Shown: in pieces, positions 1 to 7,964 of the stretch
Layout: each line of letters begins with the position of its first letter
Numbering within the stretch: position 1 is the stretch's first letter
NCBI GenBank assembly: GCA_964490435.1
Contig: CAZBCF010000003.1
Location: forward strand, 1 to 54,271
Reading direction: 5' to 3'
Origin: IMCC26077 sp964490435
GTDB taxonomy: Bacteria > Actinomycetota > Actinomycetes > Nanopelagicales > Nanopelagicaceae
DNA length: 54,271 bases
Made by a program: the position numbers and the translations under genes
Notes under the pieces: generated by a model
What the model saw: only the letters and a program-made list of their open reading frames with translations
Told to the model about the DNA's origin: nothing
The model's database searches: none

Positions 1-229
1 CGGCTGCGCGATCAAGTGCGCTCATAGCCCACCACTCTCGCTGCGCCTTGTTGGCTGCTGAGACCGTTTTTTCCACCTCATCCGCAGTAGCGAGCGCGTA
101 GCGACCCACAGTCTCTTCGGAGGTCGGGTCTACGATCTCGTGGGAAATCCCCGAACTTGGCAGATATTGATTGGCTACAAAGAGGCAGTTCGATAACGAT
201 TGCATTTTCGCTTGGATTGGCGATGCCAT
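1..229 (-). CDS. Aldehyde dehydrogenase, N-terminal fragment (runs off the window)
   Basis: Reading the minus strand from the ATG at 229 gives about 76 residues ending at the window edge. They contain the typical N-terminal pattern of NAD(P)-dependent aldehyde dehydrogenases: EIVDPTSEETVGRYALATAD, followed by a helix with VEKTVSAANKAQREWW and LDRAA. In this family the region forms the start of the cofactor-binding domain; the catalytic Cys and Glu lie beyond the window. A second ATG at 205 is an alternative start, but the one at 229 sits exactly 6 bases after a TATTCT box, which fits leaderless translation. The gene is divergent from the mannosyltransferase gene at 247 with only 17 bases between them. 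Substrate is unknown. Confidence 0.82.
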   Translation of the reverse strand, partial: MASPIQAKMQSLSNCLFVANQYLPSSGISHEIVDPTSEETVGRYALATADEVEKTVSAANKAQREWWAMSALDRAA

Positions 230-235
230 AGCGAG

Positions 236-241
236 AGAATA
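236..241 (-). promoter_or_regulatory. Leaderless -10 box for the aldehyde dehydrogenase
   Basis: TATTCT on the minus strand lies 6 bases from the ATG at 229, the spacing expected when transcription starts on the start codon. On the plus strand the overlapping GAGAAT (235-240) lies 6 bases before the GTG at 247, so the two divergent genes may share an overlapping promoter. Inferred from sequence only. Confidence 0.5.
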
Positions 242-246
242 CCCCG

Positions 247-981
247 GTGCGTACCCACTCCGCTATCGTCGTTATTCCTACCTTTAACGAGGCAGAGAAT
301 CTTCGACGTTTGCTTCCGCCGCTCCTCGAAATTCCACTCGACATTTTGATAGTTGATGATTCATCGACAGATGGCACCCAACAGGTAGTTGCGCAATTTC
401 AAGGGCAGTCCGAGCAAGTCACCCTCTTATCTAGGCCGAGAAAGATGGGGCTGGGCAGTGCCTATCGAGACGGTTTCGCCAAAGCGCTGCACAGGGGATA
501 TCGAGTGATTATTCAGATGGACGCCGATGGATCCCATCGAGTCGCAGATTTGCGACAGATGCTTCAGTTTCGCGAGGAGAATCCACATATTGAACTTGTG
601 ATTGGTTCGCGCTGGGTTATTGGTGGGGCAGTCGAGAATTGGCCGAAAAAACGTGAAGTGCTGTCGCGACTTGCCAATTTCTATTCGAGAGTGTTACTGG
701 GTATAAAAGTTCGAGATAACACTGCAGGGTTTCGAATCTACACTGCCGAGTTATTACGACGAATGAATCTATCTTCGATTCGTTCCGAGGGATATGCCTT
801 TCAAATTGAGATGACGCGCGCAGCCGTCAAGGCCGGCGCCCAAATCGCCGAAGTCCCAATTCTCTTTGTTGAGCGAGAGATGGGGGTCAGCAAAATGAGC
901 GGACGAATCATCCGTGAAGCGCTCTTTAAAGTCACTACATGGGGATTAGCGCGGATTACTCGGCAAATTTCGGGTAAGTAA
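247..981 (+). CDS. ppm1: Polyprenol monophosphomannose synthase (GT2 glycosyltransferase)
   Basis: This family transfers mannose from GDP-mannose to a polyprenyl phosphate on the cytoplasmic membrane face, giving the lipid-linked donor for extracytoplasmic mannosylation of lipoglycans and proteins. The 244-residue protein is a single GT2 domain: VIPTFNEAENL near the N-terminus, IVDDSSTDGT around residues 35-45, the metal-binding DADGSH around residue 96, and IGSRWV later. There are no transmembrane segments and no N-acyltransferase fusion, so it is the catalytic domain alone. The start is GTG at 247. Its last 26 bases overlap the convergent oxidoreductase gene. Family assignment is firm; mannose specificity rests on similarity to actinobacterial Ppm1/Dpm1 enzymes. 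Confidence 0.85.
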   Translation: MRTHSAIVVIPTFNEAENLRRLLPPLLEIPLDILIVDDSSTDGTQQVVAQFQGQSEQVTLLSRPRKMGLGSAYRDGFAKALHRGYRVIIQMDADGSHRVADLRQMLQFREENPHIELVIGSRWVIGGAVENWPKKREVLSRLANFYSRVLLGIKVRDNTAGFRIYTAELLRRMNLSSIRSEGYAFQIEMTRAAVKAGAQIAEVPILFVEREMGVSKMSGRIIREALFKVTTWGLARITRQISGK

Positions 982-1951
982 GGCCAATTTGTCGGGCAAT
1001 CTCAGTCATCGTCTTCATGATTGAGAGCGTCTCATCAAGCGGCAGAATCGGTGATTCCTTCAATCCCGCTCGGAAGCAACGCGCAAATTCGACTGCCTGT
1101 TCGCGCAAGCCATGGCCTTGGTATTTCTTGGCTAATCCACCGATGATTTCGTCTTTATTATTGATGACTTTGAATGTACTCGGTGCATAGAAGGTGCGGT
1201 CAATTTCGATTCGCGCTTGAGTTCCGACAATCAAGGCACGGTTCGGTGTCGCAGCGAGATTGGTGGTGTTCAAGAGCGCTTGTGCACCATTGGGATATTC
1301 GAGGATGATAGATGTCTGTCCATCCACGCCGGTGAACGCCTTTGTGCTCTTTGCTGTGATGGCACTAGGGGTGCCAAGGACCATCGACGCAAATGAGACC
1401 GGGTAGATGCCAAGATCAAAGAGTGCGCCACCACCCAGTTCTGGTTTGAAGAGTCGAAACTCTGGATCCAGGTTGAACCACTGGCCATGGTCGGCTCGGA
1501 CGCTGATGATTTCACCGAGCACTCCGCTCTTGATTACCTCGCGCACTGCGAACATATGAGGCAGGAAGCGAGCCCACATTGCTTCCATGAGAAGAAGATT
1601 CTTGGCCCGAGCGACCGCGATCATCTCTTCTGTCTCAGCAGCGCTCATCGCAAAAGGTTTCTCACAGAGCACGGCCTTGCCTGCATTGAGTGCCAGAATC
1701 GTGTCACGTTTATGCATCGGATGGTGAGTAGCGACATATATCCCATCGACATGTGGATCATTCACTAGTGCTTGATACGAGGAATATCGATTCGGCACAT
1801 TGAATAAGTCGCCAAACCAATCGGCCTTCTCTTGAGTGCGCGAACCGACCGCCACAATCTTGTGGTCAGGCAGGCGGTGTAGGTCTCGTGCAAAATGCTG
1901 GGCGATCCCGCCGGTACTCAGGATTCCCCATCTGAAGGTTGTATCAGCCAT
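956..1951 (-). CDS. Gfo/Idh/MocA family oxidoreductase
   Basis: Predicted NAD(P)-dependent oxidoreductase of 331 residues acting on a sugar, polyol or derivative. The N-terminal Rossmann domain begins WGILSTGGIAQHFARDL; the family's conserved EKP motif appears as CEKPFAMSAAE near residue 97, and the C-terminal half carries the substrate/oligomerisation beta-sheet with ELGGGALFDLGIYPVS, as in dihydrodiol-dehydrogenase-like members. An upstream TTG at 1957 is possible, but the ATG at 1951 is preceded by TAAAGT at 7 bases, matching the leaderless pattern seen elsewhere here. The 3' end overlaps the convergent mannosyltransferase gene by 26 bases. Substrate cannot be inferred. Confidence 0.85.
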   Translation of the reverse strand: MADTTFRWGILSTGGIAQHFARDLHRLPDHKIVAVGSRTQEKADWFGDLFNVPNRYSSYQALVNDPHVDGIYVATHHPMHKRDTILALNAGKAVLCEKPFAMSAAETEEMIAVARAKNLLLMEAMWARFLPHMFAVREVIKSGVLGEIISVRADHGQWFNLDPEFRLFKPELGGGALFDLGIYPVSFASMVLGTPSAITAKSTKAFTGVDGQTSIILEYPNGAQALLNTTNLAATPNRALIVGTQARIEIDRTFYAPSTFKVINNKDEIIGGLAKKYQGHGLREQAVEFARCFRAGLKESPILPLDETLSIMKTMTEIARQIGLTYPKFAE

Positions 1952-1958
1952 GGTCAAA

Positions 1959-1964
1959 ACTTTA
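1959..1964 (-). promoter_or_regulatory. Leaderless -10 box for the Gfo/Idh/MocA gene
   Basis: TAAAGT on the minus strand, 7 bases upstream of the ATG at 1951. It supports that ATG over the TTG two codons upstream. Confidence 0.45.
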
Positions 1965-1987
1965 CGCCAGAATCACCTTCACGTCAC

Positions 1988-1993
1988 TACTAT
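1988..1993 (+). promoter_or_regulatory. Leaderless -10 box for the acetyltransferase at 2000
   Basis: TACTAT lies exactly 6 bases before the GTG start at 2000, and no ribosome-binding site is visible. It is 24 bases from the divergent -10 box of the Gfo/Idh/MocA gene. Confidence 0.5.
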
Positions 1994-1999
1994 TGAAGA

Positions 2000-2500
2000 G
2001 TGGATTTGCGATTACGTGAACTCGAAGTAAATGATGAACGAGAGGCGCTTGCTGCACATCGTGAATTCCCTGATTGGGAATTCTTACTTTCATACAAGCC
2101 CGACCGCGATTGGAGCGAATATGTCGCCCGAACTCACGAGACGCGTCTAGGAATTAATCTGCCGGAAGGGCGGGTGCCAGCAACATTCTTCATCGCGGAG
2201 GTCGATGGCAAACTTGTCGGACGATCTTCTATCCGACACGAGCTCAACACGTTCCTTAGAAATTATGGTGGCCATATTGGCTATGGGGTCAGGCCTGAGT
2301 TCCGGCGCCAAGGTTATGCCACTGAGATTCTTCGCCAATCTTTGACCTATATAAGAGGGATTGGCGTGGGTGATGTGCTGATAACTTGCCTAGACGAAAA
2401 CGTTGGCTCTTCTGCGGTGATAGAACGTTGCGGTGGACAACTGGAGAATATCGTCGATTTCGAGGGAAAACCGCTCCGACGTTATTGGATTTGCAAGTAA
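2000..2500 (+). CDS. GNAT family N-acetyltransferase
   Basis: A 166-residue single-domain GNAT protein. The acetyl-CoA-binding motif A reads IGYGVRPEFRRQGYATEIL around residues 94-112, with the R-x-x-G-x-A pyrophosphate loop, followed by a motif-B-like CLDENVGSSAVIERCGG in which Asn and a Gly-rich turn resemble RimJ-type enzymes. GNAT enzymes transfer an acetyl group to an amine of a small molecule or protein terminus; the acceptor here is unknown. The GTG start is supported by the -10 box 6 bases upstream. It stands alone, divergent from the upstream oxidoreductase. Confidence 0.85.
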   Translation: MDLRLRELEVNDEREALAAHREFPDWEFLLSYKPDRDWSEYVARTHETRLGINLPEGRVPATFFIAEVDGKLVGRSSIRHELNTFLRNYGGHIGYGVRPEFRRQGYATEILRQSLTYIRGIGVGDVLITCLDENVGSSAVIERCGGQLENIVDFEGKPLRRYWICK

Positions 2501-2556
2501 AGATCTGCCAGCCAGGTAGTTTAGAATGAGTTCCTTATCATCGGGAGGGCTCTTTA

Positions 2557-2727
2557 ATGTGTAGCAAAGTGATGTGTCGGCAATGTGGCAAACCAACCTG
2601 GTCGGGTTGCGGCGAACATATCGAAGAAGCTCTCGCAGGCGTCCCGGCGGCGCAACGTTGCCAAGGTCACCAAGTAGATCCGAAATCAAAGAATTCAGGA
2701 TTATTTAGCCGACTATTTGGGCGATAA
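2557..2727 (+). CDS. Small zinc-ribbon-like protein, 56 aa
   Basis: A short gene read directly from the sequence: ATG at 2557, TAA at 2725-2727, preceded by a good ribosome-binding site GGGAGGG at 2543-2549. The protein begins MCSKVMCRQCGKPTWSGCG and has the pattern CRQCGKPTWSGCGEH, then EEALAGVPAAQRCQGH, i.e. CxxC, CGxH and CxGH elements that could hold one zinc ion. Very similar small proteins occur across Actinobacteria and other phyla, so this is a known conserved family without an assigned function. A basic tail ending SRLFGR follows. It occupies most of what would otherwise be a 330-base intergenic stretch. Confidence 0.85.
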   Translation: MCSKVMCRQCGKPTWSGCGEHIEEALAGVPAAQRCQGHQVDPKSKNSGLFSRLFGR

Positions 2728-2831
2728 CTCACCTTTTCACCTCTCATTCTCAGCCAGTTTTCAGCAAGACCTCCCCATGGCAAACGAATATCCTTAGCGC
2801 ACCTCGGTTTGCCGAAAGGGCCCCCTTCATA

Positions 2832-3836
2832 ATGGATGTCTCTAATCTCGTATGGGCAGTAACCATTGGCGCGATTGCCGCTCTTATTCTTGTCGACCTC
2901 TTCACGGTGAGTAGCAAGCCCCATGAGGTGATGTTCAAAGAAGCGACACTCTGGTCGATCTTCTATATCGGAATTGCAGTCATCTTTGGCATGTGGGTCT
3001 GGTCTGCCTATGGTTCCGAATACGGCACCGAATATTTCGCTGCTTACTTAGTAGAGAAGTCCTTATCCGTCGATAACCTCTTCGTCTTCGTGATTATCTT
3101 GGCACAATTTGCGGTTCCTTCAATCTATCATCAACGAGTTCTGCTGATTGGAGTGATGTTAGCGCTCGTATTGCGAGCAATCTTCATTGCTGTTGGTGCC
3201 GCTGCGCTCGCCGCATTTAGTTTTACATTCGTAATCTTTGGCGCCATTCTTATCTGGACTGGTGTTGGCTTGTTCAGACATTGGGACGAGGATCCAGATC
3301 CGGGCGAGAACTTCATCGTTAAGATCATTCGTAAGCGCATGGCGACTGTTGACGAATACCACGGCACGAAACTCTTCATTAGGGTTGATGGAAAGCGATT
3401 TGCAACCCCAATGTTCCTTGTGATGGTGGCAATCGGTGCGACTGACTTGCTTTTTGCGCTCGATTCAATTCCTGCGACATTTGGAGTCACTTCCGAGGCA
3501 TTTTTAGTCTTTGCTGCCAACGCTTTTGCGCTTTTAGGGCTTCGGGCGCTCTATTTCCTTATCAAAGGTTTGCTCGACAAGTTGGTCTATCTCTCACTCG
3601 GACTTTCCATAATTCTAATTTTTATCGGTTTCAAGCTAATCCTCACTTTCGTCCATGAGGTGTACAAAGATGTACCGAAAATTCCCACACTTTGGAGTCT
3701 TGGCGTAATTGCTTTGATTCTTACGATTGCTACTGTCGCGAGTTTGATCAAATCAAAGCGCGATCCCAACGCAAAGGCCCACGCCGGGCGGGTAATAGGG
3801 GGACACTCGCACGACGAGAGCGAAGCACAGGGCTAG
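2832..3836 (+). CDS. TerC family integral membrane protein
   Basis: A 334-residue polytopic membrane protein of the TerC/Alx family, whose members export Mn2+ or help metalate exported proteins and were first linked to tellurite resistance. The hallmark acidic membrane motifs are present: EKSLSVDNLFVF near residue 76 and ATDLLFALDSIPA near residue 205, with Asp residues inside helices. About nine hydrophobic segments can be seen. The C-terminus is hydrophilic and His-rich (GGHSHDESEAQG). The ribosome-binding site is weak. The last 4 bases overlap the convergent AlkD-like gene. Metal specificity is not readable from sequence. Confidence 0.88.
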   Translation: MDVSNLVWAVTIGAIAALILVDLFTVSSKPHEVMFKEATLWSIFYIGIAVIFGMWVWSAYGSEYGTEYFAAYLVEKSLSVDNLFVFVIILAQFAVPSIYHQRVLLIGVMLALVLRAIFIAVGAAALAAFSFTFVIFGAILIWTGVGLFRHWDEDPDPGENFIVKIIRKRMATVDEYHGTKLFIRVDGKRFATPMFLVMVAIGATDLLFALDSIPATFGVTSEAFLVFAANAFALLGLRALYFLIKGLLDKLVYLSLGLSIILIFIGFKLILTFVHEVYKDVPKIPTLWSLGVIALILTIATVASLIKSKRDPNAKAHAGRVIGGHSHDESEAQG

Positions 3837-4549
3837 CGAGTTGTTGTAAGCCATCTCTTGCGCTCGTGCGCGCTAAATCTTTCGATGGCATACCGCAATG
3901 TTGTTCGAGACATCTGACGGCCATGCTTTTTCAAGTAACTACGCAGTTGTGCAGCGCTAATTTTCCCGACTTCGCGCAACGCCCAGCCAACTGCTTTCTG
4001 AATCAGGTCGTGGTCATCTTCGAGTAATTTAGTGGAAATATCGAGGGTCGGCTTAGTTTCTCCAATCCGAAGGGACGCGAAGGTAAAGAGAATTGCAGTT
4101 CGGCGCACCCAAAGATTGTCGTGCCTAGACATTTCGATAAGTATGTTTCTCGAGTTCTTCTTGGTTAAGAGAAATCGTCCCAATGTTGGAGCAGAGACGT
4201 CTACTAGGTCCCAGTTGTTGACACGCCCACGCCGCAACTCATTAAGATAAAGATTAAAAAAGCGAGCGGCTTCTTTTGGGTCTGTGACACCATTAAATTT
4301 GTTGACAAGAATTACCAGAGCACAAAATCGTGCCTCGTGAAAATGCGATGGGAAAAGCCTCTTTAGCTCCGTATTACTGATATCTGAATATCGACGGGCG
4401 ATAGTCCTAATGACTGGAACCGTGAGTCCGAGAAAGACATCTCCCTCTGCATACTCACCAGGTCCGGTCTTGAAGTATCGTTCCAACTCGCGAGCCTTTA
4501 AGCCGTTTGCTTGCTCTCTAAGTTCTCTCAATACATCTTGGGACCGCAT
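3833..4549 (-). CDS. DNA alkylation repair protein, AlkD-like HEAT-repeat glycosylase
   Basis: AlkC/AlkD proteins are monofunctional DNA glycosylases made of HEAT-like helical repeats that excise cationic alkylated bases such as N3-methyladenine and N7-methylguanine. This 238-residue protein shows the family signatures VNNWDLVDVSAP (residues about 114-126), NLWVRRTAIL (about 145-155) and DLIQKAVGWALREVGK (about 181-196), which contain the Trp, Asp and Arg residues lining the DNA-binding cleft in AlkD. Start is ATG at 4549, with GAGGAG about 11 bases upstream. It overlaps the TerC gene by 4 bases at the 3' ends. Confidence 0.88.
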   Translation of the reverse strand: MRSQDVLRELREQANGLKARELERYFKTGPGEYAEGDVFLGLTVPVIRTIARRYSDISNTELKRLFPSHFHEARFCALVILVNKFNGVTDPKEAARFFNLYLNELRRGRVNNWDLVDVSAPTLGRFLLTKKNSRNILIEMSRHDNLWVRRTAILFTFASLRIGETKPTLDISTKLLEDDHDLIQKAVGWALREVGKISAAQLRSYLKKHGRQMSRTTLRYAIERFSAHERKRWLTTTR

Positions 4550-4624
4550 ATCTCTAAGTTCTCCTCGGAGCGATTGTGTAGTATCTCATCGTGACTTTCA
4601 AGGCTTTGATTATATGAAGATCAT

Positions 4625-5419
4625 ATGAAAATATCGGGCAAAGTATTTGTTGTCACAGGCGCGGCGAGCGGAATCGGGCGCGAACTTACTATTGAATTGG
4701 TGAGTCGAGGTGCACGTGTTGCGGCTATAGATATGCGTGCGAGTGCTCTAATTGATCTACAGAATTCGGTGGGCAAGAATGTTGAAACATTCGCTCTTGA
4801 CGTGACAAGCAAGTCGGCAGTTGCAGCCTTGCCTGAACGAGTAATCAGCGTATTTGGGGCTGTTGATGGCCTTGTCAACAATGCCGGCATAATCCAGCCG
4901 TTTCTAAAAATCGACCAACTGCCTATCGAGGATGCTGAACGAGTGCTGGCGGTAAATTTCGTCGGGCCGCTAATACTGATCAGAGCATTTCTGCCGATAT
5001 TGATAGCGCAACCTGAGGCGCACATCGTGAATGTTTCGTCGATGGGCGCCTATGCGCCAGTTCCTGGACAGAGTCTCTACGGTGCGTCGAAAGCAGCGAT
5101 TGCTCAACTCAGCGATGGGTTGCGCTCAGAACTGATGGCATCAAATGTCGCAGTGACGACGGTTTATCCAGGGGCAATCAATACCAATATTGCGAGTAAT
5201 TCTGGGCTTGCGATGCCTGAATCCAACTCGGCAAGTAGTGCAATCAAGACGACTGAAGCCAAGGTCGCCGCTCGGCAGATGGTGGAGGCAATAGAAAAGG
5301 GGCGCGATCGCCTTTATATAGGCGCAGATGCGAAATTACTCAATTTTCTGGCCAGGTTGCACCCAAAACTAGCCGCGTGGTTGATTTATCGGAATATGAG
5401 GAGTTTGTTGGGGGAGTAA
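4625..5419 (+). CDS. SDR family oxidoreductase
   Basis: Classical short-chain dehydrogenase/reductase of 264 residues. The cofactor motif TGAASGIG is at residues 11-18, the NNAG motif at about 88-91, the catalytic Ser in NVSSMGAY and the catalytic pair in YGASK near residue 153-157. The C-terminal part is longer than in most SDRs (ARLHPKLAAWLIYRNMRSLLGE) and resembles the membrane-associated tail of fatty-acyl or sterol-like SDRs. An Asp at the end of beta-2 (IDMRAS) suggests NAD rather than NADP. The gene is monocistronic as far as can be seen, with a TATATG box 8 bases before the ATG as a possible promoter. Substrate unknown. Confidence 0.85.
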   Translation: MKISGKVFVVTGAASGIGRELTIELVSRGARVAAIDMRASALIDLQNSVGKNVETFALDVTSKSAVAALPERVISVFGAVDGLVNNAGIIQPFLKIDQLPIEDAERVLAVNFVGPLILIRAFLPILIAQPEAHIVNVSSMGAYAPVPGQSLYGASKAAIAQLSDGLRSELMASNVAVTTVYPGAINTNIASNSGLAMPESNSASSAIKTTEAKVAARQMVEAIEKGRDRLYIGADAKLLNFLARLHPKLAAWLIYRNMRSLLGE

Positions 5420-5481
5420 GGCGGCGATTTTTCACAGGGAACGCTCAGAAATCCGGAACTCTTCTGAGGGAATCAGCAGCC

Positions 5482-5487
5482 TAATCT
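5482..5487 (+). promoter_or_regulatory. Leaderless -10 box for the export operon
   Basis: TAATCT lies exactly 6 bases before the GTG start at 5494. It would drive all four genes of the overlapping operon 5494-9915 as one leaderless transcript. Confidence 0.5.
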
Positions 5488-5493
5488 CTCGAC

Positions 5494-7011
5494 GTGGAGC
5501 CATTAGAGCAGTCGTCAGGTAATCGCAGACCAAGATCGCCATTCGCCGAAGCAATCACCTCATCAATCACGCGGCGCTCACTTCTAGGTTCGGCCATTTT
5601 CGCGGCAATCGCTCAGAGCACCGTCGGTCGAGCATTCGGTGTGAGCGCTCCGGTCATAACTCAAATTCTTGGCCGCCCGACCTCAAATTCTGTGGCGCTC
5701 AGCGTGCTCTCATCGCAGTCGATCTCTGCATATCTCGAATATGGATATAGCAAGAGTAAGTATTCGGCAAAGACCAAGATTAACTTGCTGAGCGCAGATG
5801 ATCCTTTTGTATTCGAAATTTCGAACTTAAAAAGTAATGCACGCATCTATTATAGGTTACGGTATAAATCGAAAGATGCTAAGAGTTTCGCAATGGGTAA
5901 GCAGTTCTCTTTCATGACTGCGCGAAGTCGGGGCTCGACCTTTTCATTCACCGTTCAGGGAGATACTCACCCCGAACGGGTCGGAAAGATGTTCCGCTCA
6001 GATCTGTATTACGTGACAATGGCAAACATCGCGTCACAATTGCCAGATTTTCACATTCTCATGGGGGATGATTTCAGTATCGACCCACTCATTGGCAAGG
6101 GTCAAGCGAGCAAAGCGAATGTAGAGAAGATATACAAGACCCATCGTGATTGGTTGACTCTGCCCGGAAGCACCACCTCGATCTTTCTTGTGAATGGAAA
6201 TCATGAGCAGGCTGCCGCTTATCTACTTGATGGCACCGCTACCAATCCTGCAGTGCTCGCCGGAAATGCTCGGAATAAGTTCTATCCGCTGCCAGCCCCG
6301 AATGACTTTTACAGTGGAAATCAAGAGGAGATTCCTTCGGTAGGCCTACCTCGTGATTACTACTCGTGGACGTGGGCAGATGCGCTGTTCATCACGCTCG
6401 ATCCGTACTGGCACTCTCCTTCGGCCGTTGACAATGTTGCTGGAGATGAGAAAGGCGCGGAGAAAGGCGGTGGTGGCGGAAAGGGCAACCGAGATCTCTG
6501 GAAGGTGGGAATTGGCGATACCCAATACGCCTGGCTCAAGAAAGTTCTTGAAGAGAGCGATGCACAGTACAAATTCGTCTTTGCACACCATGTTCTAGGT
6601 ACCGGGCGCGGGGGCGTGGAACTCTCCACGACTTACGAGTGGGGCGGTAATGATCCCAAGGGTATTTCTACTTTCGCTAAAGAGCGAGCAAATTGGGAGC
6701 TACCCATACATGATCTCATGGTAAAAAATAATGTGTCCATTTTCTTCCAAGGTCACGATCACATCTTCGTTACCCAAGAACGAGACGGTTTGATCTACCA
6801 GTCGATGCCTAATCCCGCTGACGATACCTTCTCGTATTTCAATGATGCTGCATATAAGAGCGGCACTAAAGCCCCGAATTCAGGTCATGTGCGGGTGACA
6901 GTTGCTCCCGAGGCGGCGCAAGTCGAATATTTTCTCGCCGCACGTCCGAGTGATGGTGGTCGAAAGAATATGGAACGCGCACACTTCTACTCGGTGGCGC
7001 CAAAGAAATGA
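5494..7011 (+). CDS. Tat-exported metallophosphoesterase (purple-acid-phosphatase-like)
   Basis: A 505-residue secreted calcineurin-like phosphoesterase. A twin-arginine signal lies at residues 24-45 (ITRRSLLGSAIFAAIAQS). A fibronectin-like N-terminal domain follows, of the kind found in purple acid phosphatases and PhoD. The metal-binding motifs appear in order: GDTHPE near 156, GDDF near 191, GNHE near 235, HH near 364 and GHDH near 420. Family members hydrolyse phosphomonoesters or diesters outside the cytoplasm, so phosphorus scavenging is a reasonable role. A Gly-rich insertion (GAEKGGGGGKG) interrupts the catalytic domain. The GTG start is supported by the -10 box 6 bases upstream. The stop overlaps the next gene by ATGA. 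Confidence 0.87.
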   Translation: MEPLEQSSGNRRPRSPFAEAITSSITRRSLLGSAIFAAIAQSTVGRAFGVSAPVITQILGRPTSNSVALSVLSSQSISAYLEYGYSKSKYSAKTKINLLSADDPFVFEISNLKSNARIYYRLRYKSKDAKSFAMGKQFSFMTARSRGSTFSFTVQGDTHPERVGKMFRSDLYYVTMANIASQLPDFHILMGDDFSIDPLIGKGQASKANVEKIYKTHRDWLTLPGSTTSIFLVNGNHEQAAAYLLDGTATNPAVLAGNARNKFYPLPAPNDFYSGNQEEIPSVGLPRDYYSWTWADALFITLDPYWHSPSAVDNVAGDEKGAEKGGGGGKGNRDLWKVGIGDTQYAWLKKVLEESDAQYKFVFAHHVLGTGRGGVELSTTYEWGGNDPKGISTFAKERANWELPIHDLMVKNNVSIFFQGHDHIFVTQERDGLIYQSMPNPADDTFSYFNDAAYKSGTKAPNSGHVRVTVAPEAAQVEYFLAARPSDGGRKNMERAHFYSVAPKK

Positions 7012-7964
7012 GCGCTCACGGCCACGAGATTCATCACCTTACAGAGGTAGATCGTCGGCGTTTCCTGCAACTCACGGGGTTAGGTACCGGGTTGGCATTC
7101 TTTGGTCAATTGGTGATTACTAATAGTGCGAATGCTGCAACCGCCATGCTGCCTGGCTTTTCGAAATTCGCAGACACCGTCAAGATTTCAAAGAACACCA
7201 AATATTATCTAGTCGAGAGTTCTGGGCTTCCCGCTCACTCGATGATGACCGGAATAAAGAGTTGGCAGCAGCAAGTACCCACTCCCCAGCCATATTCCGG
7301 AGGTAACTCTTGGTTGATCCCAATAAAACCCATCATCAGTAAATCTCCGATTTCGGCAAAGAATCACTTCTTGCGTGGCGCCATCGCGATTGCTGTCAAT
7401 GGAGTTCCGATTTTCAACGCGCTAAACAATCGGGGAGACGACGCCTATTTGGTAGGCGAACTCGATGACTGGGGAGGCCATTGTGGTCGAGCCGATGATT
7501 ATCACTATCACGTAGCGCCGTTACATCTGAAGAGTATCGTGGGTCGAAAAGTGCCCATCGCTTATGCGTTAGATGGTTTTCCGATCTATGGCGAAACCGA
7601 AATAGATGGAAAGGCCGTCAAAGGTCTTGATGAATTCAATGGACATTACGATGCCAATAAGAAATATCACTATCACGGAACCAAGACCTACCCATATATA
7701 AATGGTGGATTCAAGGGGGTTGTGACTGAGCGAGAAGGCCAAGTAGACCCTCAGCCAGCGACCCGGCCGTTTCGCCCTGCAGGTGAACCGCTGCGAGGTG
7801 CGAGCATCACTAATTTCGAGCAATTTGGTGCAAACTCCTACGATCTCACCTACCAACTAGATGGGCAGCAATATCACGTCAAATACAGCGCAACGTTGAG
7901 CGAAGTGCAAATGGAGTTCATCGATAGCGCTGGGCAGAGCAGACTCGAGACATACCGGCGATGA
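7008..7964 (+). CDS. YHYH domain protein with Tat signal
   Basis: A 318-residue protein with an N-terminal twin-arginine signal (DRRRFLQLTGLGTGLAFF, residues 15-32) and the YHYH domain named for its repeated motif: DDYHYH at about residues 162-167 and KKYHYHG at about 218-224, separated by the conserved ALDGFPIYGE. The His-rich motifs and surrounding Asp/Cys suggest metal binding, but no biochemical role is established for the family. It is translationally coupled to both neighbours by 4-base overlaps, so it is made in step with two secreted metallophosphatases. The C-terminal 60 residues form a separate small beta-rich segment. Confidence 0.87.
   Translation: MSAHGHEIHHLTEVDRRRFLQLTGLGTGLAFFGQLVITNSANAATAMLPGFSKFADTVKISKNTKYYLVESSGLPAHSMMTGIKSWQQQVPTPQPYSGGNSWLIPIKPIISKSPISAKNHFLRGAIAIAVNGVPIFNALNNRGDDAYLVGELDDWGGHCGRADDYHYHVAPLHLKSIVGRKVPIAYALDGFPIYGETEIDGKAVKGLDEFNGHYDANKKYHYHGTKTYPYINGGFKGVVTEREGQVDPQPATRPFRPAGEPLRGASITNFEQFGANSYDLTYQLDGQQYHVKYSATLSEVQMEFIDSAGQSRLETYRR

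Noticed and set aside
78..377. Open frame of 99 codons on the minus strand across the left divergent region
   Set aside because: The other minus-strand frame encodes a clear aldehyde dehydrogenase N-terminus, and the right part lies on the mannosyltransferase gene; the 99-residue product has no recognisable features.
3131..3520. 129-codon frame antisense to TerC
   Set aside because: Shadow of the membrane-protein codons; composition is typical of antisense frames and no start signal is seen.
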